A stretch of 64,000 nucleotides of DNA from Komagataeibacter rhaeticus (GTDB lineage Bacteria; Pseudomonadota; Alphaproteobacteria; Acetobacterales; Acetobacteraceae): contig NZ_NKTZ01000003.1 in NCBI RefSeq assembly GCF_003207855.1, positions 62,001 to 126,000 on the forward strand, read 5' to 3'. Positions within the stretch are counted from its first letter, which is position 1. Each line of letters starts with the position of its first letter. Under the pieces are notes generated by a model. The model did no database searches and was not told the origin of the DNA. It saw nothing but the letters and a program-made list of their open reading frames with translations. Of this stretch, positions 44,355 to 52,974 are shown one piece after another. Made by a program: the position numbers and the translations under genes.

Positions 44355-45038
44355 ATGCTGGTCCATATCCCCGCCGTACTCAGCCCGCAGGAAGTCGCCC
44401 ATTGCCGGCGGGTGCTTGAACAGTCGCAATGGGTTGATGGCCGGGTCACGGCGGGCGACCAGTCCGCCAGGGCCAAGTTCAACCTGCAGATCCCCCAGGA
44501 CAGCACGGAAGGCACCGCGCTGGCGGACCTGGTGCTGCAGGCACTGGGCCGCAACCCGCTGTTCAACAGCGCCGCCCTGCCGCTGCGGGTCTTTCCCCCG
44601 CTGTTCAACCGCTATGACGCGGGCATGCGCTTTGACACCCATGTGGACAACGCCATCCGCCCCCTGCCGGGCACGGGGTTCCGTATCCGCACCGATGTGT
44701 CCTCCACCCTGTTCCTGAGTGAGCCGGATGAATATGATGGCGGTGAACTGATCATTCAGGATACCTATGGCACCCAGTGCATCCGGGTGCCGGCGGGGGA
44801 CATGGTGCTCTACCCCGCCACCAGCCTGCACAGCGTGCGCGCCGTGACGCGCGGCAGCCGGTGGGCGGCGTTCTTCTGGTCACAATCCATGATCCGCAAT
44901 GACGTGCAGCGTACCCTGCTCTACCAGTTCGACCGCTCGATCATCGAAACCCGCCAGGCACTGCCCGATGACCATCCCGGCGTGCTGGGGCTGACGGCCA
45001 CCTACCACAACCTGCTGCGCCAGTGGGCCGAACTGTAG
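44355..45038 (+). CDS. piuC: PiuC/YbiX-type PKHD 2OG-Fe(II) hydroxylase
   Basis: A 227-residue 2-oxoglutarate/iron-dependent dioxygenase. Iron ligands His96 and Asp98 lie in FDTHVDNA, His159 in LHSVRAV, and the 2-oxoglutarate Arg169 in [11 protein letters not shown]. The family (PiuC, YbiX) is co-regulated with catecholate receptors in Pseudomonas and Enterobacteria and thought to act on siderophores or iron chelates, though its substrate is undefined. It is the last of the four tightly packed genes. Confidence 0.9.
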   Translation: MLVHIPAVLSPQEVAHCRRVLEQSQWVDGRVTAGDQSARAKFNLQIPQDSTEGTALADLVLQALGRNPLFNSAALPLRVFPPLFNRYDAGMRFDTHVDNAIRPLPGTGFRIRTDVSSTLFLSEPDEYDGGELIIQDTYGTQCIRVPAGDMVLYPATSLHSVRAVTRGSRWAAFFWSQSMIRNDVQRTLLYQFDRSIIETRQALPDDHPGVLGLTATYHNLLRQWAEL

Positions 45039-45170
45039 ACGCACGCCCCAAATATCGGAAACGGTAGGTTGCCGTATTTGCGGTATCGGCGGGACCGGAG
45101 CGCGATATGGTTGGAACGTTCACGCAGCCAGCGCCGAAAAACCGCTGCTGGCATTACGGGAGACCATGAA

Positions 45171-45767
45171 ATGCCCAAGGTTCTTGTACTGTATTATTCC
45201 ACCTACGGCCATATCGAGACAATGGCCCACGCAGTTGCCGAAGGCGTGCGCGCGGGCGGGCTGGAGGCCGATGTCAAACGCGTGCCCGAACTGGTGCCGG
45301 AAGACGTGGCGAAGGCCCATCACTTCAAGACCGAACAGGCCGCCCCCATCGCCACGGTGGCCGAACTGGCGGATTATGACGCGATCATTGTCGGCGCCCC
45401 CACCCGTTTCGGCCGCCTGCCCGCGCAGATGGCCAATTTCTGGGATCAGACAGGCGGCCTGTGGCTGAAGGGCGCGCTGGTGGGCAAGGTGGGGGCGGCG
45501 TTTACCTCTACCGCCAGCCAGCATGGCGGGCAGGAGACGACGCTGTTCTCCGTCCTGACCAACCTGATCCACCACGGCATGGTGATTACCGGCCTGCCTT
45601 ACAGCTTCCAGGGCCAGCTCAAGCTGGATGAAGTGACCGGCGGCGCGCCTTATGGCGCCACCACCATCGCGGCAGGCGACGGCTCCCGCCTGCCCAGCGC
45701 CAATGAGCTGGGCGGGGCGAAATTCCTTGGCCAGCATGTGGCGGGTCTTGCGCGCAGACTGGCCTGA
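45171..45767 (+). CDS. wrbA: NAD(P)H:quinone oxidoreductase, WrbA type
   Basis: A 198-residue FMN-dependent flavodoxin-fold protein. It starts [16 protein letters not shown], the phosphate loop of FMN binding; [14 protein letters not shown] and [13 protein letters not shown] are the conserved WrbA segments. It catalyses two-electron reduction of quinones, protecting against oxidative stress. The ATG at 45171 has GGGAGA upstream. It is convergent with the LysR gene across a strong terminator. Confidence 0.94.
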   Translation: MPKVLVLYYSTYGHIETMAHAVAEGVRAGGLEADVKRVPELVPEDVAKAHHFKTEQAAPIATVAELADYDAIIVGAPTRFGRLPAQMANFWDQTGGLWLKGALVGKVGAAFTSTASQHGGQETTLFSVLTNLIHHGMVITGLPYSFQGQLKLDEVTGGAPYGATTIAAGDGSRLPSANELGGAKFLGQHVAGLARRLA

Positions 45768-45792
45768 ACCCCGCACCGCAACGCAGGGATGA

Positions 45793-45825
45793 ACGCCCCC
45801 GGCCAAATGGCCCGGGGGCGTTTTT
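45793..45825. terminator. Strong rho-independent terminator (bidirectional)
   Basis: CGCCCCCGG...CCGGGGGCG forms a stem of about 10 bp with a short loop, followed by TTTTT on the plus strand. It lies between the convergent wrbA and LysR stops; the minus-strand side touches the LysR stop at 45825. Confidence 0.85.
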
Positions 45826-46769
45826 CATGCCGCCCCCGGCATGGGTGCCCCCTCTTCATGCCCCCATGGCGCATGGCCGAAGGCGCGGGTCAGGTAATCA
45901 ATGAATGTGGTAACCCGGATGGGGCGCAGCGTGCTGGCGGGCGTGACCAGATAAAGGGCGACGGGGGCGGCCTCCCATTGCGGGAGCAGGCGCGTGATGC
46001 GGCCGGATTTCAGCCCCTCCCACACCATGAATTCCGGAAACAGCCCGAAACCCAGCCCCGCTTCCAGCGCGGGCAGGAAGGCTTCCGCATTGTCCGAGCG
46101 CAGGCGTGCCGTCTGTGAAAGCACGTATTCACGCCCGCTGGCCCGCTCATGCAGGCGGATCATGCCGGGGGCGGTGGTGTTGGTGTAGACAAAGCTCCTG
46201 TGCCCCTCCAGCGCACGCGGGTCATCGGGATGACCGGCCTGCGCCACGTAGCCGGGCGATGCGACAAGCACCAGCCGCACATTGCACAGCCGCCGCGCCC
46301 GCAGGGCTGAATCCGCCAGGGACGCAATCCGCAGCGCCACGTCGTACCCCCCGGCCACCAGGTCCACCAGCGCATCGCTGTAATCCATGGTAATGTCGAT
46401 TTCAGGATACTGGCGCAGGAAATCGGGCAGCAGCGGGGAAAGATGGCGCACCCCGAATGTCATGGGGGCTGCCACGCGGATCAGGCCCGACGGCGCAAGC
46501 GTGCCGCCACGGGCCTGTGTCTCGGCGGCTTCGGCCTCGGCCAGGATGCGGCTGGCATGGCCCAGCAGGCCGCGCCCCGTCTCGGTCAGGGACATCTGGC
46601 GTGAATTGCGGTTGAACAACGCCACCCCCAGCGCCTGCTCAAGCCGGCTTACGGCCTTGGACACCGTGGGTTTGGAAAGCTGGATGTCCTCTGCCGCGCG
46701 GGCAAAGGAACCGCGTTCGGCAACCTTTGCAAAAATGGCCCAGGCTTCAAGATCCGGCAGTCTCATCAT
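45825..46769 (-). CDS. LysR family transcriptional regulator
   Basis: A 314-residue LysR regulator with the N-terminal winged HTH (FAKVAERGSFARAAEDIQLSKPTVSKAV) and a periplasmic-binding-protein-like effector domain starting APSGLIRVAAPMTFG. It is divergent from the pirin gene and convergent with wrbA, matching the common LysR/pirin/quinone reductase arrangement; both are plausible targets. An inverted repeat at 46993-47030 is the best candidate operator. ATG at 46769; the second Met is equally possible. Confidence 0.92.
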   Translation of the reverse strand: MMRLPDLEAWAIFAKVAERGSFARAAEDIQLSKPTVSKAVSRLEQALGVALFNRNSRQMSLTETGRGLLGHASRILAEAEAAETQARGGTLAPSGLIRVAAPMTFGVRHLSPLLPDFLRQYPEIDITMDYSDALVDLVAGGYDVALRIASLADSALRARRLCNVRLVLVASPGYVAQAGHPDDPRALEGHRSFVYTNTTAPGMIRLHERASGREYVLSQTARLRSDNAEAFLPALEAGLGFGLFPEFMVWEGLKSGRITRLLPQWEAAPVALYLVTPASTLRPIRVTTFIDYLTRAFGHAPWGHEEGAPMPGAA

Positions 46770-46845
46770 GCAACCCTACGCAATGCGCTCCATCCATGGT
46801 GTTCATAATCCGGAGACCGTTTCAGAAACCCGCCCATGAAACCAC

Positions 46846-46910
46846 CTGTAAATCATAAGGAAGTTTTTGGTGAAACTTTTTGGGAAAAGGCGATATCCGA
46901 AAAATTTTAT
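46846..46910 (-). repeat. Partial copy of dispersed intergenic element
   Basis: On the minus strand: AAAAAGTTTCACCAAAAAC followed by TTCCTTATGATTTACAGG, with the GCC-rich hairpin reduced to ATATCGCCTTTTCC. Matches the right half of the 50480-50569 copy. Confidence 0.55.
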
Positions 46911-46992
46911 CTTTATTTGTCAAACAGTTTTTTAAAAAACACGCATATGATAACGGGCTGCCCCGGCATTCCCGGATAATCCATAAGGTATA

Positions 46993-47030
46993 ATATATGG
47001 AAACGATATATTTCCATCATTTCCATATAT
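46993..47030. promoter_or_regulatory. Multi-repeat palindrome, candidate LysR operator
   Basis: ATATATGGAAA and TTTCCATATAT form perfect 11-bp arms separated by 16 nt. A third TTTCCAT half-site lies inside the spacer, giving GGAAA-N7-TTTCC as well. It lies 57 nt before the pirin start in the 318-nt LysR/pirin gap. Confidence 0.6.
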
Positions 47031-47087
47031 GCCATCACAGCCCTGCGTTACCATGCCTGCACGAACACGGAAAATGGAGTAAGGCAG

Positions 47088-47789
47088 ATGATCGAGATCC
47101 GTCCCTTTGACAGGCTGGGCCACGCCAACCATGGCTGGCTGGATGCCCGGCATCATTTCTCCTTCGCCAGTTACCATGACCCCGCGCGCATGCACTGGGG
47201 TGCGCTGCGGGTCTGGAATGATGACATGATTGCCCCCGGCACGGGCTTTGGCACCCATCCGCACCGTGACATGGAAATCATCACCTATGTGCGCGAGGGC
47301 GCGATTACCCATCAGGACAGCCTGGGCAATACCGGCCGCACGGAAGCGGGTGATGTACAGGTCATGTCCGCCGGCACGGGTATCCGCCACAGCGAATACA
47401 ACCGCGATGACGTGCCGACCCGGCTGTTCCAGATCTGGATCATGCCCGACCGCGCGGGACATGCGCCTTCATGGGGCACGCGTGCCTTCCCCAGGGATGA
47501 CCGTGCGGGCCGGTTCGTGGTGCTGGCATCGGGCAGCCGGGACGATACCGACGCCCTGCCCATCAATACCGATGCCCGCGTACTGGGCGCCACGCTCCGC
47601 AAGGGCCAGGTGGTGGAATACCCGCTGGGTACCGGGCGGCTGGGCTATCTGGTTCCCGCGCGTGGCGCGGTGGAAATAGAGGGCATGCGTGTGGGCGAGC
47701 GTGATGGTGCCGCCATTTCCGCCACCGACATACTGCGCGTGCGCGCGTTGGAGGATGCCGAGGTCGTGCTGGTCGATACGGTCCCCTGA
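47088..47789 (+). CDS. Pirin-family quercetin 2,3-dioxygenase (YhhW-like)
   Basis: A 233-residue bicupin. The metal ligands are in the YhhW positions: His57 and His59 (FGTHPHRDME), His101 and Glu103 (GIRHSEYN). Family members cleave quercetin-type flavonols and are implicated in redox sensing. The RBS is a GGAG just before the start. Upstream is the LysR gene with a shared palindrome. Quercetinase activity is likely but the natural substrate in this organism is unknown. Confidence 0.93.
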   Translation: MIEIRPFDRLGHANHGWLDARHHFSFASYHDPARMHWGALRVWNDDMIAPGTGFGTHPHRDMEIITYVREGAITHQDSLGNTGRTEAGDVQVMSAGTGIRHSEYNRDDVPTRLFQIWIMPDRAGHAPSWGTRAFPRDDRAGRFVVLASGSRDDTDALPINTDARVLGATLRKGQVVEYPLGTGRLGYLVPARGAVEIEGMRVGERDGAAISATDILRVRALEDAEVVLVDTVP

Positions 47790-47800
47790 TCCATCGGGGC

Positions 47801-47821
47801 GGGCGGCCCCGCGGGCCGCCC
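47801..47821 (+). terminator. Hairpin terminator after pirin gene
   Basis: GGGCGGCCC-CGC-GGGCCGCCC forms a perfect 9-bp stem 12 nt past the stop codon; no T tract follows. Confidence 0.5.
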
Positions 47822-47871
47822 GAACTTCCGCCGGGCTGCGGCGTTCCCCCTTCATGTTACAGGAGGTTCCG

Positions 47872-48054
47872 ATGCGCCATACCGTGAAGATCACGACCAT
47901 CCTTGTCACGGTGCTCTCGCTTGCGGGATGTTACGGCCCCCGCCACCACCATGACCGGGGCTGGCATGACGGGTATTACGGTGACGGATATGACCGCCGT
48001 GGCGGCAGGCCGTACCGGGGTGGCCCGGTGGGCGGCGGTGGCGGCCGCTGGTAA
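47872..48054 (+). CDS. Small His/Gly-rich lipoprotein
   Basis: A 60-residue protein with a perfect AGGAGG ribosome site. It has a signal peptide with lipobox LSLAGC, so the mature protein is lipidated and probably periplasmic or outer-membrane bound. The mature part is His, Gly, Tyr and Arg-rich (YGPRHHHDRGWHDGYYG), which could bind metals, but no family is recognised. Confidence 0.75.
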   Translation: MRHTVKITTILVTVLSLAGCYGPRHHHDRGWHDGYYGDGYDRRGGRPYRGGPVGGGGGRW

Positions 48055-48159
48055 CGCGGGGACCTGCCGGGGGGCGTATGGCTGCCATGCCCGAACCGGC
48101 TCCCGCCCATGGGATGATTGCGCTACCCTGCCCCGCCAATAACCGTGGAGAGGAAGATC

Positions 48160-48492
48160 ATGGACCCGAAAGCCGTGGCGGAAGCCTATTTCAGTCTGGG
48201 CACCCAGATCGAGGAAAGCCAGGCCCGCGTAAGCGATGCGGCCGAAGCGCTGATCCCCCTCGCACAGAAAGGCGATGAACACGCCCGCGCCGCGCTGGAC
48301 AGCCTGCGACAGGCAGCCGCTTCCATGCAGGCGGAACGGACGCGCGCCCAGTACCTGTGGGATCTGGCGGCAGGCCGCAACCCTGCCCCACCTGCCGATA
48401 CCACCACCAGCCCCGACCAGCAGAACAGGGCCGCACGGCCCCACACCTTTCTTGACAGCCTGCTGGATGATCTGACCGGCACCCCGCTGTAA
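48160..48492 (+). CDS. Hypothetical protein
   Basis: A 110-residue soluble protein. The ATG at 48160 has GGAGAGGAAG upstream; the longer frame starting 14 codons earlier has no such site. The N-terminal 75 residues look helical (VAEAYFSLGTQIEESQARV, then LDSLRQAAASMQAERTRAQY). The rest is low-complexity Pro/Thr with a short hydrophobic end. No family is recognised. Confidence 0.7.
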   Translation: MDPKAVAEAYFSLGTQIEESQARVSDAAEALIPLAQKGDEHARAALDSLRQAAASMQAERTRAQYLWDLAAGRNPAPPADTTTSPDQQNRAARPHTFLDSLLDDLTGTPL

Positions 48493-48537
48493 CCCCGGAC
48501 GGGAAGGCGCGCCCTTTCCCGCCGGTAGAAAAGAGCA

Positions 48538-48610
48538 GAGTTTCCGGGTGCCGCCTCCTGTCAAAAAGGCGGTGTTCCCCGCAGCCTTCCGGTAAGGGCT
48601 TCCTGCTGTC
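48538..48610 (+). repeat. Copy of dispersed intergenic element
   Basis: Contains GTTTCCGGGTGCCGCC, an AAAAAGGCGG arm and TTCCCCGCAGCCTTCCGG, matching the left two thirds of the element at 50480-50569. Confidence 0.5.
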
Positions 48611-48761
48611 CCGTGTAATGCGGTCCCGATCCGTCGTACCGGAAAAAAGCGTGGCGGGCGCCTGCAACCACTGGTCCCGTCCCGACTTTACCGCTCCAGC
48701 GGGATCAGGGGCGTGGCACTGCGCGGCCCTGTTTTACATCCCGCCAGAAGGATGGAAAGCC

Positions 48762-49142
48762 ATGCGCCGCTCCCTTGCCCTGTTTCTGCCCGTCACCATG
48801 CTGGTGCTGGAACTGAATGCATCCGCCCATGCCGCCGCCCCTACCGATCCACAACCCCTGATTGAAAATGCACCGGGGGCGCGGGTGGCAGGCTATCTCA
48901 ATTTCTGCATCGGCAACGGACTTGCACCAGTGGCGGACGCCACCCGCCTGCTGGACCTGCTGATTGCCCGGACCGGCGCGGTACCAGCCGATGAACGGGG
49001 CAACATGGATTACGCCCTTGGCACGGCGGGCGTGATCCGGCCCGCCACGCAGGCGGGCGGGCTGCGCCTGACCGATCTGGACATGCCCCGGCGCCATGTG
49101 GCCTGCACGCAGGTGCTGACAAAGGCGGCCATGGCCAGCTGA
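48762..49142 (+). CDS. Exported hypothetical protein
   Basis: A 126-residue protein with an N-terminal signal peptide (RRSLALFLPVTMLVLELNASAHA), so it is probably periplasmic. The mature part contains two conserved-looking Cys (NFCIGNG and HVACTQ) that could form a disulfide. The ATG at 48762 has AAGGA upstream. No family is recognised. Confidence 0.65.
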   Translation: MRRSLALFLPVTMLVLELNASAHAAAPTDPQPLIENAPGARVAGYLNFCIGNGLAPVADATRLLDLLIARTGAVPADERGNMDYALGTAGVIRPATQAGGLRLTDLDMPRRHVACTQVLTKAAMAS

Positions 49143-49282
49143 ACCCGGACAGCGGGCAACGGGAATGGCAGGCGGCCCGCCGGGGATGTCCCACTGGGGA
49201 TATTCCACCGGGGATATTGTCTTGCCTGCGCCTTTGCGGCATGAGGGGCAGCAGATTGTCCACCCCAGCCGCAGGTTCCCCC

Positions 49283-50305
49283 ATGTCCCAACACACCCCC
49301 ATCGGCCTTGACAATGGTCACGGCACCATCACCGCCGTAACCCATTCGGGGAATTTCCATCTGGATGAAACGCTGGGCTATGTCATCCTGCACTACGCCC
49401 TGGCCCCGCAGGGTGACCTGGCGGGCCGCGTTGTGGGCAACGTGCCCGATGACCGGCTGCACTTCACCCGCACCCGCGCACCCGAACGCATTGCGGCGGC
49501 CGACATCGTCTTTGACGTGGGCGGCCGCCATGACCCCGCCACGGGCCGCTACGACCACCACATGAAGGACAAGCCCCTGCGGGAGGATGGCACGCCCTAC
49601 AGCGCGGCGGGGCTTTTGTGGAAGGATTACGGCATCGCCGCCATCCGCAACATGCTGGCCACCCCGGTGGATGAGGCGGACCTGCCCGCCATCTGGCAGG
49701 CAATTGACAAATCACTGGTCCTGCCGATCGATCAGGATGACAACGGCGTGGCCAAGATGGGCAAGCTGTCGCTGGCCGATATCGTGTCCGCCTGCCGCCC
49801 CACATGGGACACGGCCGAACTGTACGGCCCCGAACAGGCACGCCTGCGCGAGGCGGCCGGCTTTGCCGAAGCCGCGACCACGGTTGCGGGCTATCTGGTC
49901 AATACGGTGGACCGCGTGCGCGCCAGCCTGAAAGCCGCAGGCCGCGTGCTGGCGGCATTCGAGGCAGCACAGGACAAGCGCATTCTGGTAATGGATACGG
50001 GCATGCCGACGGAAAAGGTGATTTTTGAGCATGACCTGCCGGTCGTCTATGTCGTCTCCCCCGCCGGGCAGGACCGCTGGAACGTCAAGGCCGTTCCCCC
50101 CACGCGCGGCGATTTTGGCCAGCGCGTCTCCCTGCCCGAAGCCTGGCGCGGACTGGATGGCGAGACACTGGCCCGGGTATCGGGCGTGCCGGATGCGGTG
50201 TTTGCCCACCCCGCGCGCTTCATCTGCGGCGCGGCCAGCAAGGCGGGTGCGATCCGCATGGCCACCCTGGCGCTGGAAATCGACGCAGCCCAGGCTTCTG
50301 CCTGA
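49283..50305 (+). CDS. MYG1 family protein (DHH-like hydrolase)
   Basis: A 340-residue homologue of eukaryotic MYG1, a metal-dependent phosphoesterase-like protein of the DHH superfamily that has been reported to act as an exonuclease on RNA in eukaryotes. The motifs THSGNFHLDE and DVGGRHDPATGRYDHH provide the predicted metal ligands. The start ATG at 49283 is chosen because similarity begins there; the upstream 22 codons are unsupported. Its function in bacteria is unclear. It stands alone, followed by a terminator hairpin. Confidence 0.88.
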   Translation: MSQHTPIGLDNGHGTITAVTHSGNFHLDETLGYVILHYALAPQGDLAGRVVGNVPDDRLHFTRTRAPERIAAADIVFDVGGRHDPATGRYDHHMKDKPLREDGTPYSAAGLLWKDYGIAAIRNMLATPVDEADLPAIWQAIDKSLVLPIDQDDNGVAKMGKLSLADIVSACRPTWDTAELYGPEQARLREAAGFAEAATTVAGYLVNTVDRVRASLKAAGRVLAAFEAAQDKRILVMDTGMPTEKVIFEHDLPVVYVVSPAGQDRWNVKAVPPTRGDFGQRVSLPEAWRGLDGETLARVSGVPDAVFAHPARFICGAASKAGAIRMATLALEIDAAQASA

Positions 50306-50313
50306 ACCCCCGT

Positions 50314-50340
50314 CCCGCCTGCGGAAAACCTGCGGGCGGG
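50314..50340 (+). terminator. Hairpin terminator after MYG1
   Basis: CCCGCCTGCGG-AAAA-CCTGCGGGCGGG forms a stem of about 11 bp including two G-T pairs; no T tract. It starts 9 nt after the stop. Confidence 0.55.
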
Positions 50341-50479
50341 TACATCCCCCTGATGCCTGCCGGCAGAAACCTGACCGGAAACCACTCCTGAACAGGGCAA
50401 GGCAGGCAAGCACAGGTCTGGCATCACCGCCACGGTCATCATTTCCACGTAAATGAAACAGGCTGTCTGGAAAACAAAC

Positions 50480-50569
50480 GTTTTCGGGCCGCGCCTTTTT
50501 TTAAAAAGGCGACATGCCCCGAAGCTTTCTGAAAAAAATCTTAACCAAAAACATCCTTATGATTACGGG
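50480..50569 (+). repeat. Fullest copy of the dispersed intergenic element
   Basis: GTTTTCGGGCCGCGCC, then a T-run/A-run hairpin (CCTTTTTTTAAAAAGGCG), CCCCGAAGCTTTCTG, A-rich stretches around CTTAACC, and CCTTATGATTACGGG. It lies in the 509-nt gap 50306-50814, which otherwise holds AT-rich sequence that is probably the SDR promoter. Confidence 0.65.
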
Positions 50570-50814
50570 ATGTTTTCCAATATTGTTGCTTCAGGCAGCC
50601 CCCCCGCAGGCTGTACGCCACGGCATGCGCTCCAGATAAGCCGCATGGCATTTTTAAATAATGTGTCACGGAACATCAAATACTTCCATTTTTAATATTA
50701 AGACAATTCTGTATTTTTATTATTCTACACGTCATGACGCAATCAGCATGCAACATATTGCGCCCCCCTTGCGTTCAGCGCGCATAGCCTTTCAACAGCC
50801 ATGCTGGAGAAACC

Positions 50815-51675
50815 ATGACCCCGACCATCCCGCCACAGAGCCAGCCACACCAGCCCGGCATCGAACGCCTGATGGACCCGCAGGCCGAGCATATCCGCGC
50901 GGACTACAAAGGCAGCGGCAAGCTGTCGGGCCGCAGGGCGCTGATTACAGGCGGGGACAGTGGCATCGGGCGTGCCGCCGCACTGCATTTTGCACGCGAG
51001 GGCGCGGATGTCGCCATTCTTTACCTTGAAGAAGACGAGGACGCGCAGGAAACCATCCGCCAGATTGAAGCCGAGGGCGTGCGCGGCCTGGCCATCCGGG
51101 GCGACGTGTCACACAGCGCGGTCTGCAATGATGCGGTCGCGCGCACCGTGGCGGCATTTGGCGGCCTTGATATCGTGGTGAACAATGCCGGGGTGCAGTA
51201 TGTCAGCAATGACCTGACCGATATTACCGATGAACTCTGGCAGCGCCACATGGATGTGAACATCAACGGTTATTTCTACATCGCGCGCGCTGCCCTGCCC
51301 CATCTGGGGCGTGACAGCGTGATCATCAATACATCGTCCATCAATGCTTTTGCGGGCAATACGTCACTGGTGGCCTATACCACCACGAAAGCCGCGGAAA
51401 TGGGCTTTACCCGCGCCCTGGCCCTGCAGCTTGCGCCCAAAGGCATCCGTGTCAACGCCGTAGCACCCGGCCCCGTCTGGACCCCGCTGCAACCCGCAAG
51501 CTGGGGGCCGGTGGACCCGCAGGCCGTGGCCGAACTGGGCCAGAAAACCCCCATGGAGCGCGTGGGCCAGCCAAGCGAACTGGGTCCGGCCTATGTCTAT
51601 CTGGCCGCGCGGGATTCATCCTATGTCACGGGGCAGACGCTGCATGTGAATGGCGGGATGATCATCAATGGCTGA
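50815..51675 (+). CDS. SDR-family oxidoreductase (YghA/general stress protein 39-like)
   Basis: A 286-residue short-chain dehydrogenase. It has a YghA-type N-terminal extension (the family has an extra 40 residues with a GKLSGRRALITGG start). The nucleotide-binding motif is TGGDSGIGRAAA, followed by NNAGVQ; the catalytic triad is Ser in NTSSINAF, Tyr and Lys in YTTTKAAEMG. It reduces or oxidises sugars/alcohols. The stop overlaps the AGE-family gene start by 8 nt, so the two are translationally linked and may act on the same sugar. Confidence 0.9.
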   Translation: MTPTIPPQSQPHQPGIERLMDPQAEHIRADYKGSGKLSGRRALITGGDSGIGRAAALHFAREGADVAILYLEEDEDAQETIRQIEAEGVRGLAIRGDVSHSAVCNDAVARTVAAFGGLDIVVNNAGVQYVSNDLTDITDELWQRHMDVNINGYFYIARAALPHLGRDSVIINTSSINAFAGNTSLVAYTTTKAAEMGFTRALALQLAPKGIRVNAVAPGPVWTPLQPASWGPVDPQAVAELGQKTPMERVGQPSELGPAYVYLAARDSSYVTGQTLHVNGGMIING

Positions 51676-52936
51676 ACCGCTGGCGGGGCTTGTGCTGCCT
51701 GTCTCGTCGTGGCTCCGGCTTGCGCCGCATCGCCACTGGCTGGACATGCAGGGCCAGCGGCTGCTGGATTTCTCCAAGCCATCACGCGTGCCCCACGGCT
51801 TTGCGGCGCTGGGCGATGACGGGCGGCTGCAACCCGGGGCCGTGGCGGACGGCACGCTGACCGCGCGCATGACCCATGTCCATGCCGTGGCCATGGGCCG
51901 TGGCCTGCCCGGCTGCGCACCGCTGGCCGCCCATGGCGTGGCCAGCCTGCGTGGCGCGCTGGAGGACCATGACCATGGCGGCTGGTACCTGACACCGGCC
52001 ATAAACGGAAAACCACCCGAAGAGTCCCGCAAGCAGGCGTACCTGCATGCCTTTGTAGCCCTTGCCGCCTCCTCCGCCCATGTGGCCGGGGTGGCGGGCG
52101 GGCGTGAACTGCTTGATACTGCCCTGGCCATATGGGAGCGGCATTTCTGGAGCGAGGCGGAAGGCGTATTCCGTGAAAGTTTCGCGGCGGACTGGTCGGA
52201 TGAGGAAGACTATCGCGGCGCGAACGCCAACATGCATTCCGTCGAAGCCTGCATGGCGGTGGCGGACGTAACCGGCAACGGGGTGTGGCGGCACCGGGCG
52301 CTGCGTATTGCGGAACGCTTCATCCACACCTACGCACGCGATGCGGGCTATTGCCTGCCTGAACATTACAGCCGGGAATGGGGCGTACTGAAGGACTACC
52401 ACCGCGACAGGCCAGCCGATGCCCTGCGCCCGTACGGCATGACACCGGGGCATTTCGTGGAATGGGCGCATCTGCTGCTCAGGCTGGAAGCGGCCCTGCT
52501 GCGCGCGGACGGCCACGCGCCGCCATGGCTGGTGGAGGACGCGATCGAACTGTTCCACAGCGGCATGAACAACGGCTGGCAGCGTGATGGCGCACCCGGC
52601 CTGCTTTATACAATCGACTGGGCGCGCAGGCCGGTCGTACACAATCGCCCGCACTGGTGCCAGGCCGAAGCGATGACCGCCGCCGCCGCCCTGCTCAAGC
52701 GGACGGGCCACCAGCGTTACGAGCACTGGTACCGCACGATCTGGGATTATATCGATACCTACATGATCGACCGCCAGCAGGGCGGGTGGATACAGGAACT
52801 GGACGAACACAATCATCCCTCCAGCACAATCCAGGCAGGCAAGGCGGACCTGTATCATGCATGGCAGGCCACCATTATGCCGCTGCTGCCGCTTGCCCCC
52901 AGCTTTGCGACGGCCGTTACCCTGCCGGGAAGCTGA
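51668..52936 (+). CDS. AGE-family (N-acylglucosamine 2-epimerase/mannose isomerase) sugar isomerase
   Basis: A 422-residue (alpha/alpha)6-barrel enzyme. The conserved His motifs are visible: ANMHSVEACMA, HFVEWAHLLLR, RPHWCQAEAM and KADLYHAWQA. The family interconverts GlcNAc/ManNAc, or isomerises mannose, glucose or sulfoquinovose (YihS type). The motif set fits the mannose/sulfoquinovose isomerase subgroup better than renin-binding protein, but this is a judgement from patterns. Coupled to the SDR by an 8-nt overlap. Confidence 0.88.
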   Translation: MAEPLAGLVLPVSSWLRLAPHRHWLDMQGQRLLDFSKPSRVPHGFAALGDDGRLQPGAVADGTLTARMTHVHAVAMGRGLPGCAPLAAHGVASLRGALEDHDHGGWYLTPAINGKPPEESRKQAYLHAFVALAASSAHVAGVAGGRELLDTALAIWERHFWSEAEGVFRESFAADWSDEEDYRGANANMHSVEACMAVADVTGNGVWRHRALRIAERFIHTYARDAGYCLPEHYSREWGVLKDYHRDRPADALRPYGMTPGHFVEWAHLLLRLEAALLRADGHAPPWLVEDAIELFHSGMNNGWQRDGAPGLLYTIDWARRPVVHNRPHWCQAEAMTAAAALLKRTGHQRYEHWYRTIWDYIDTYMIDRQQGGWIQELDEHNHPSSTIQAGKADLYHAWQATIMPLLPLAPSFATAVTLPGS

Positions 52937-52974
52937 ACCGCCGGAAACATCGATGGCCGTTTTTTCTCAATGCC

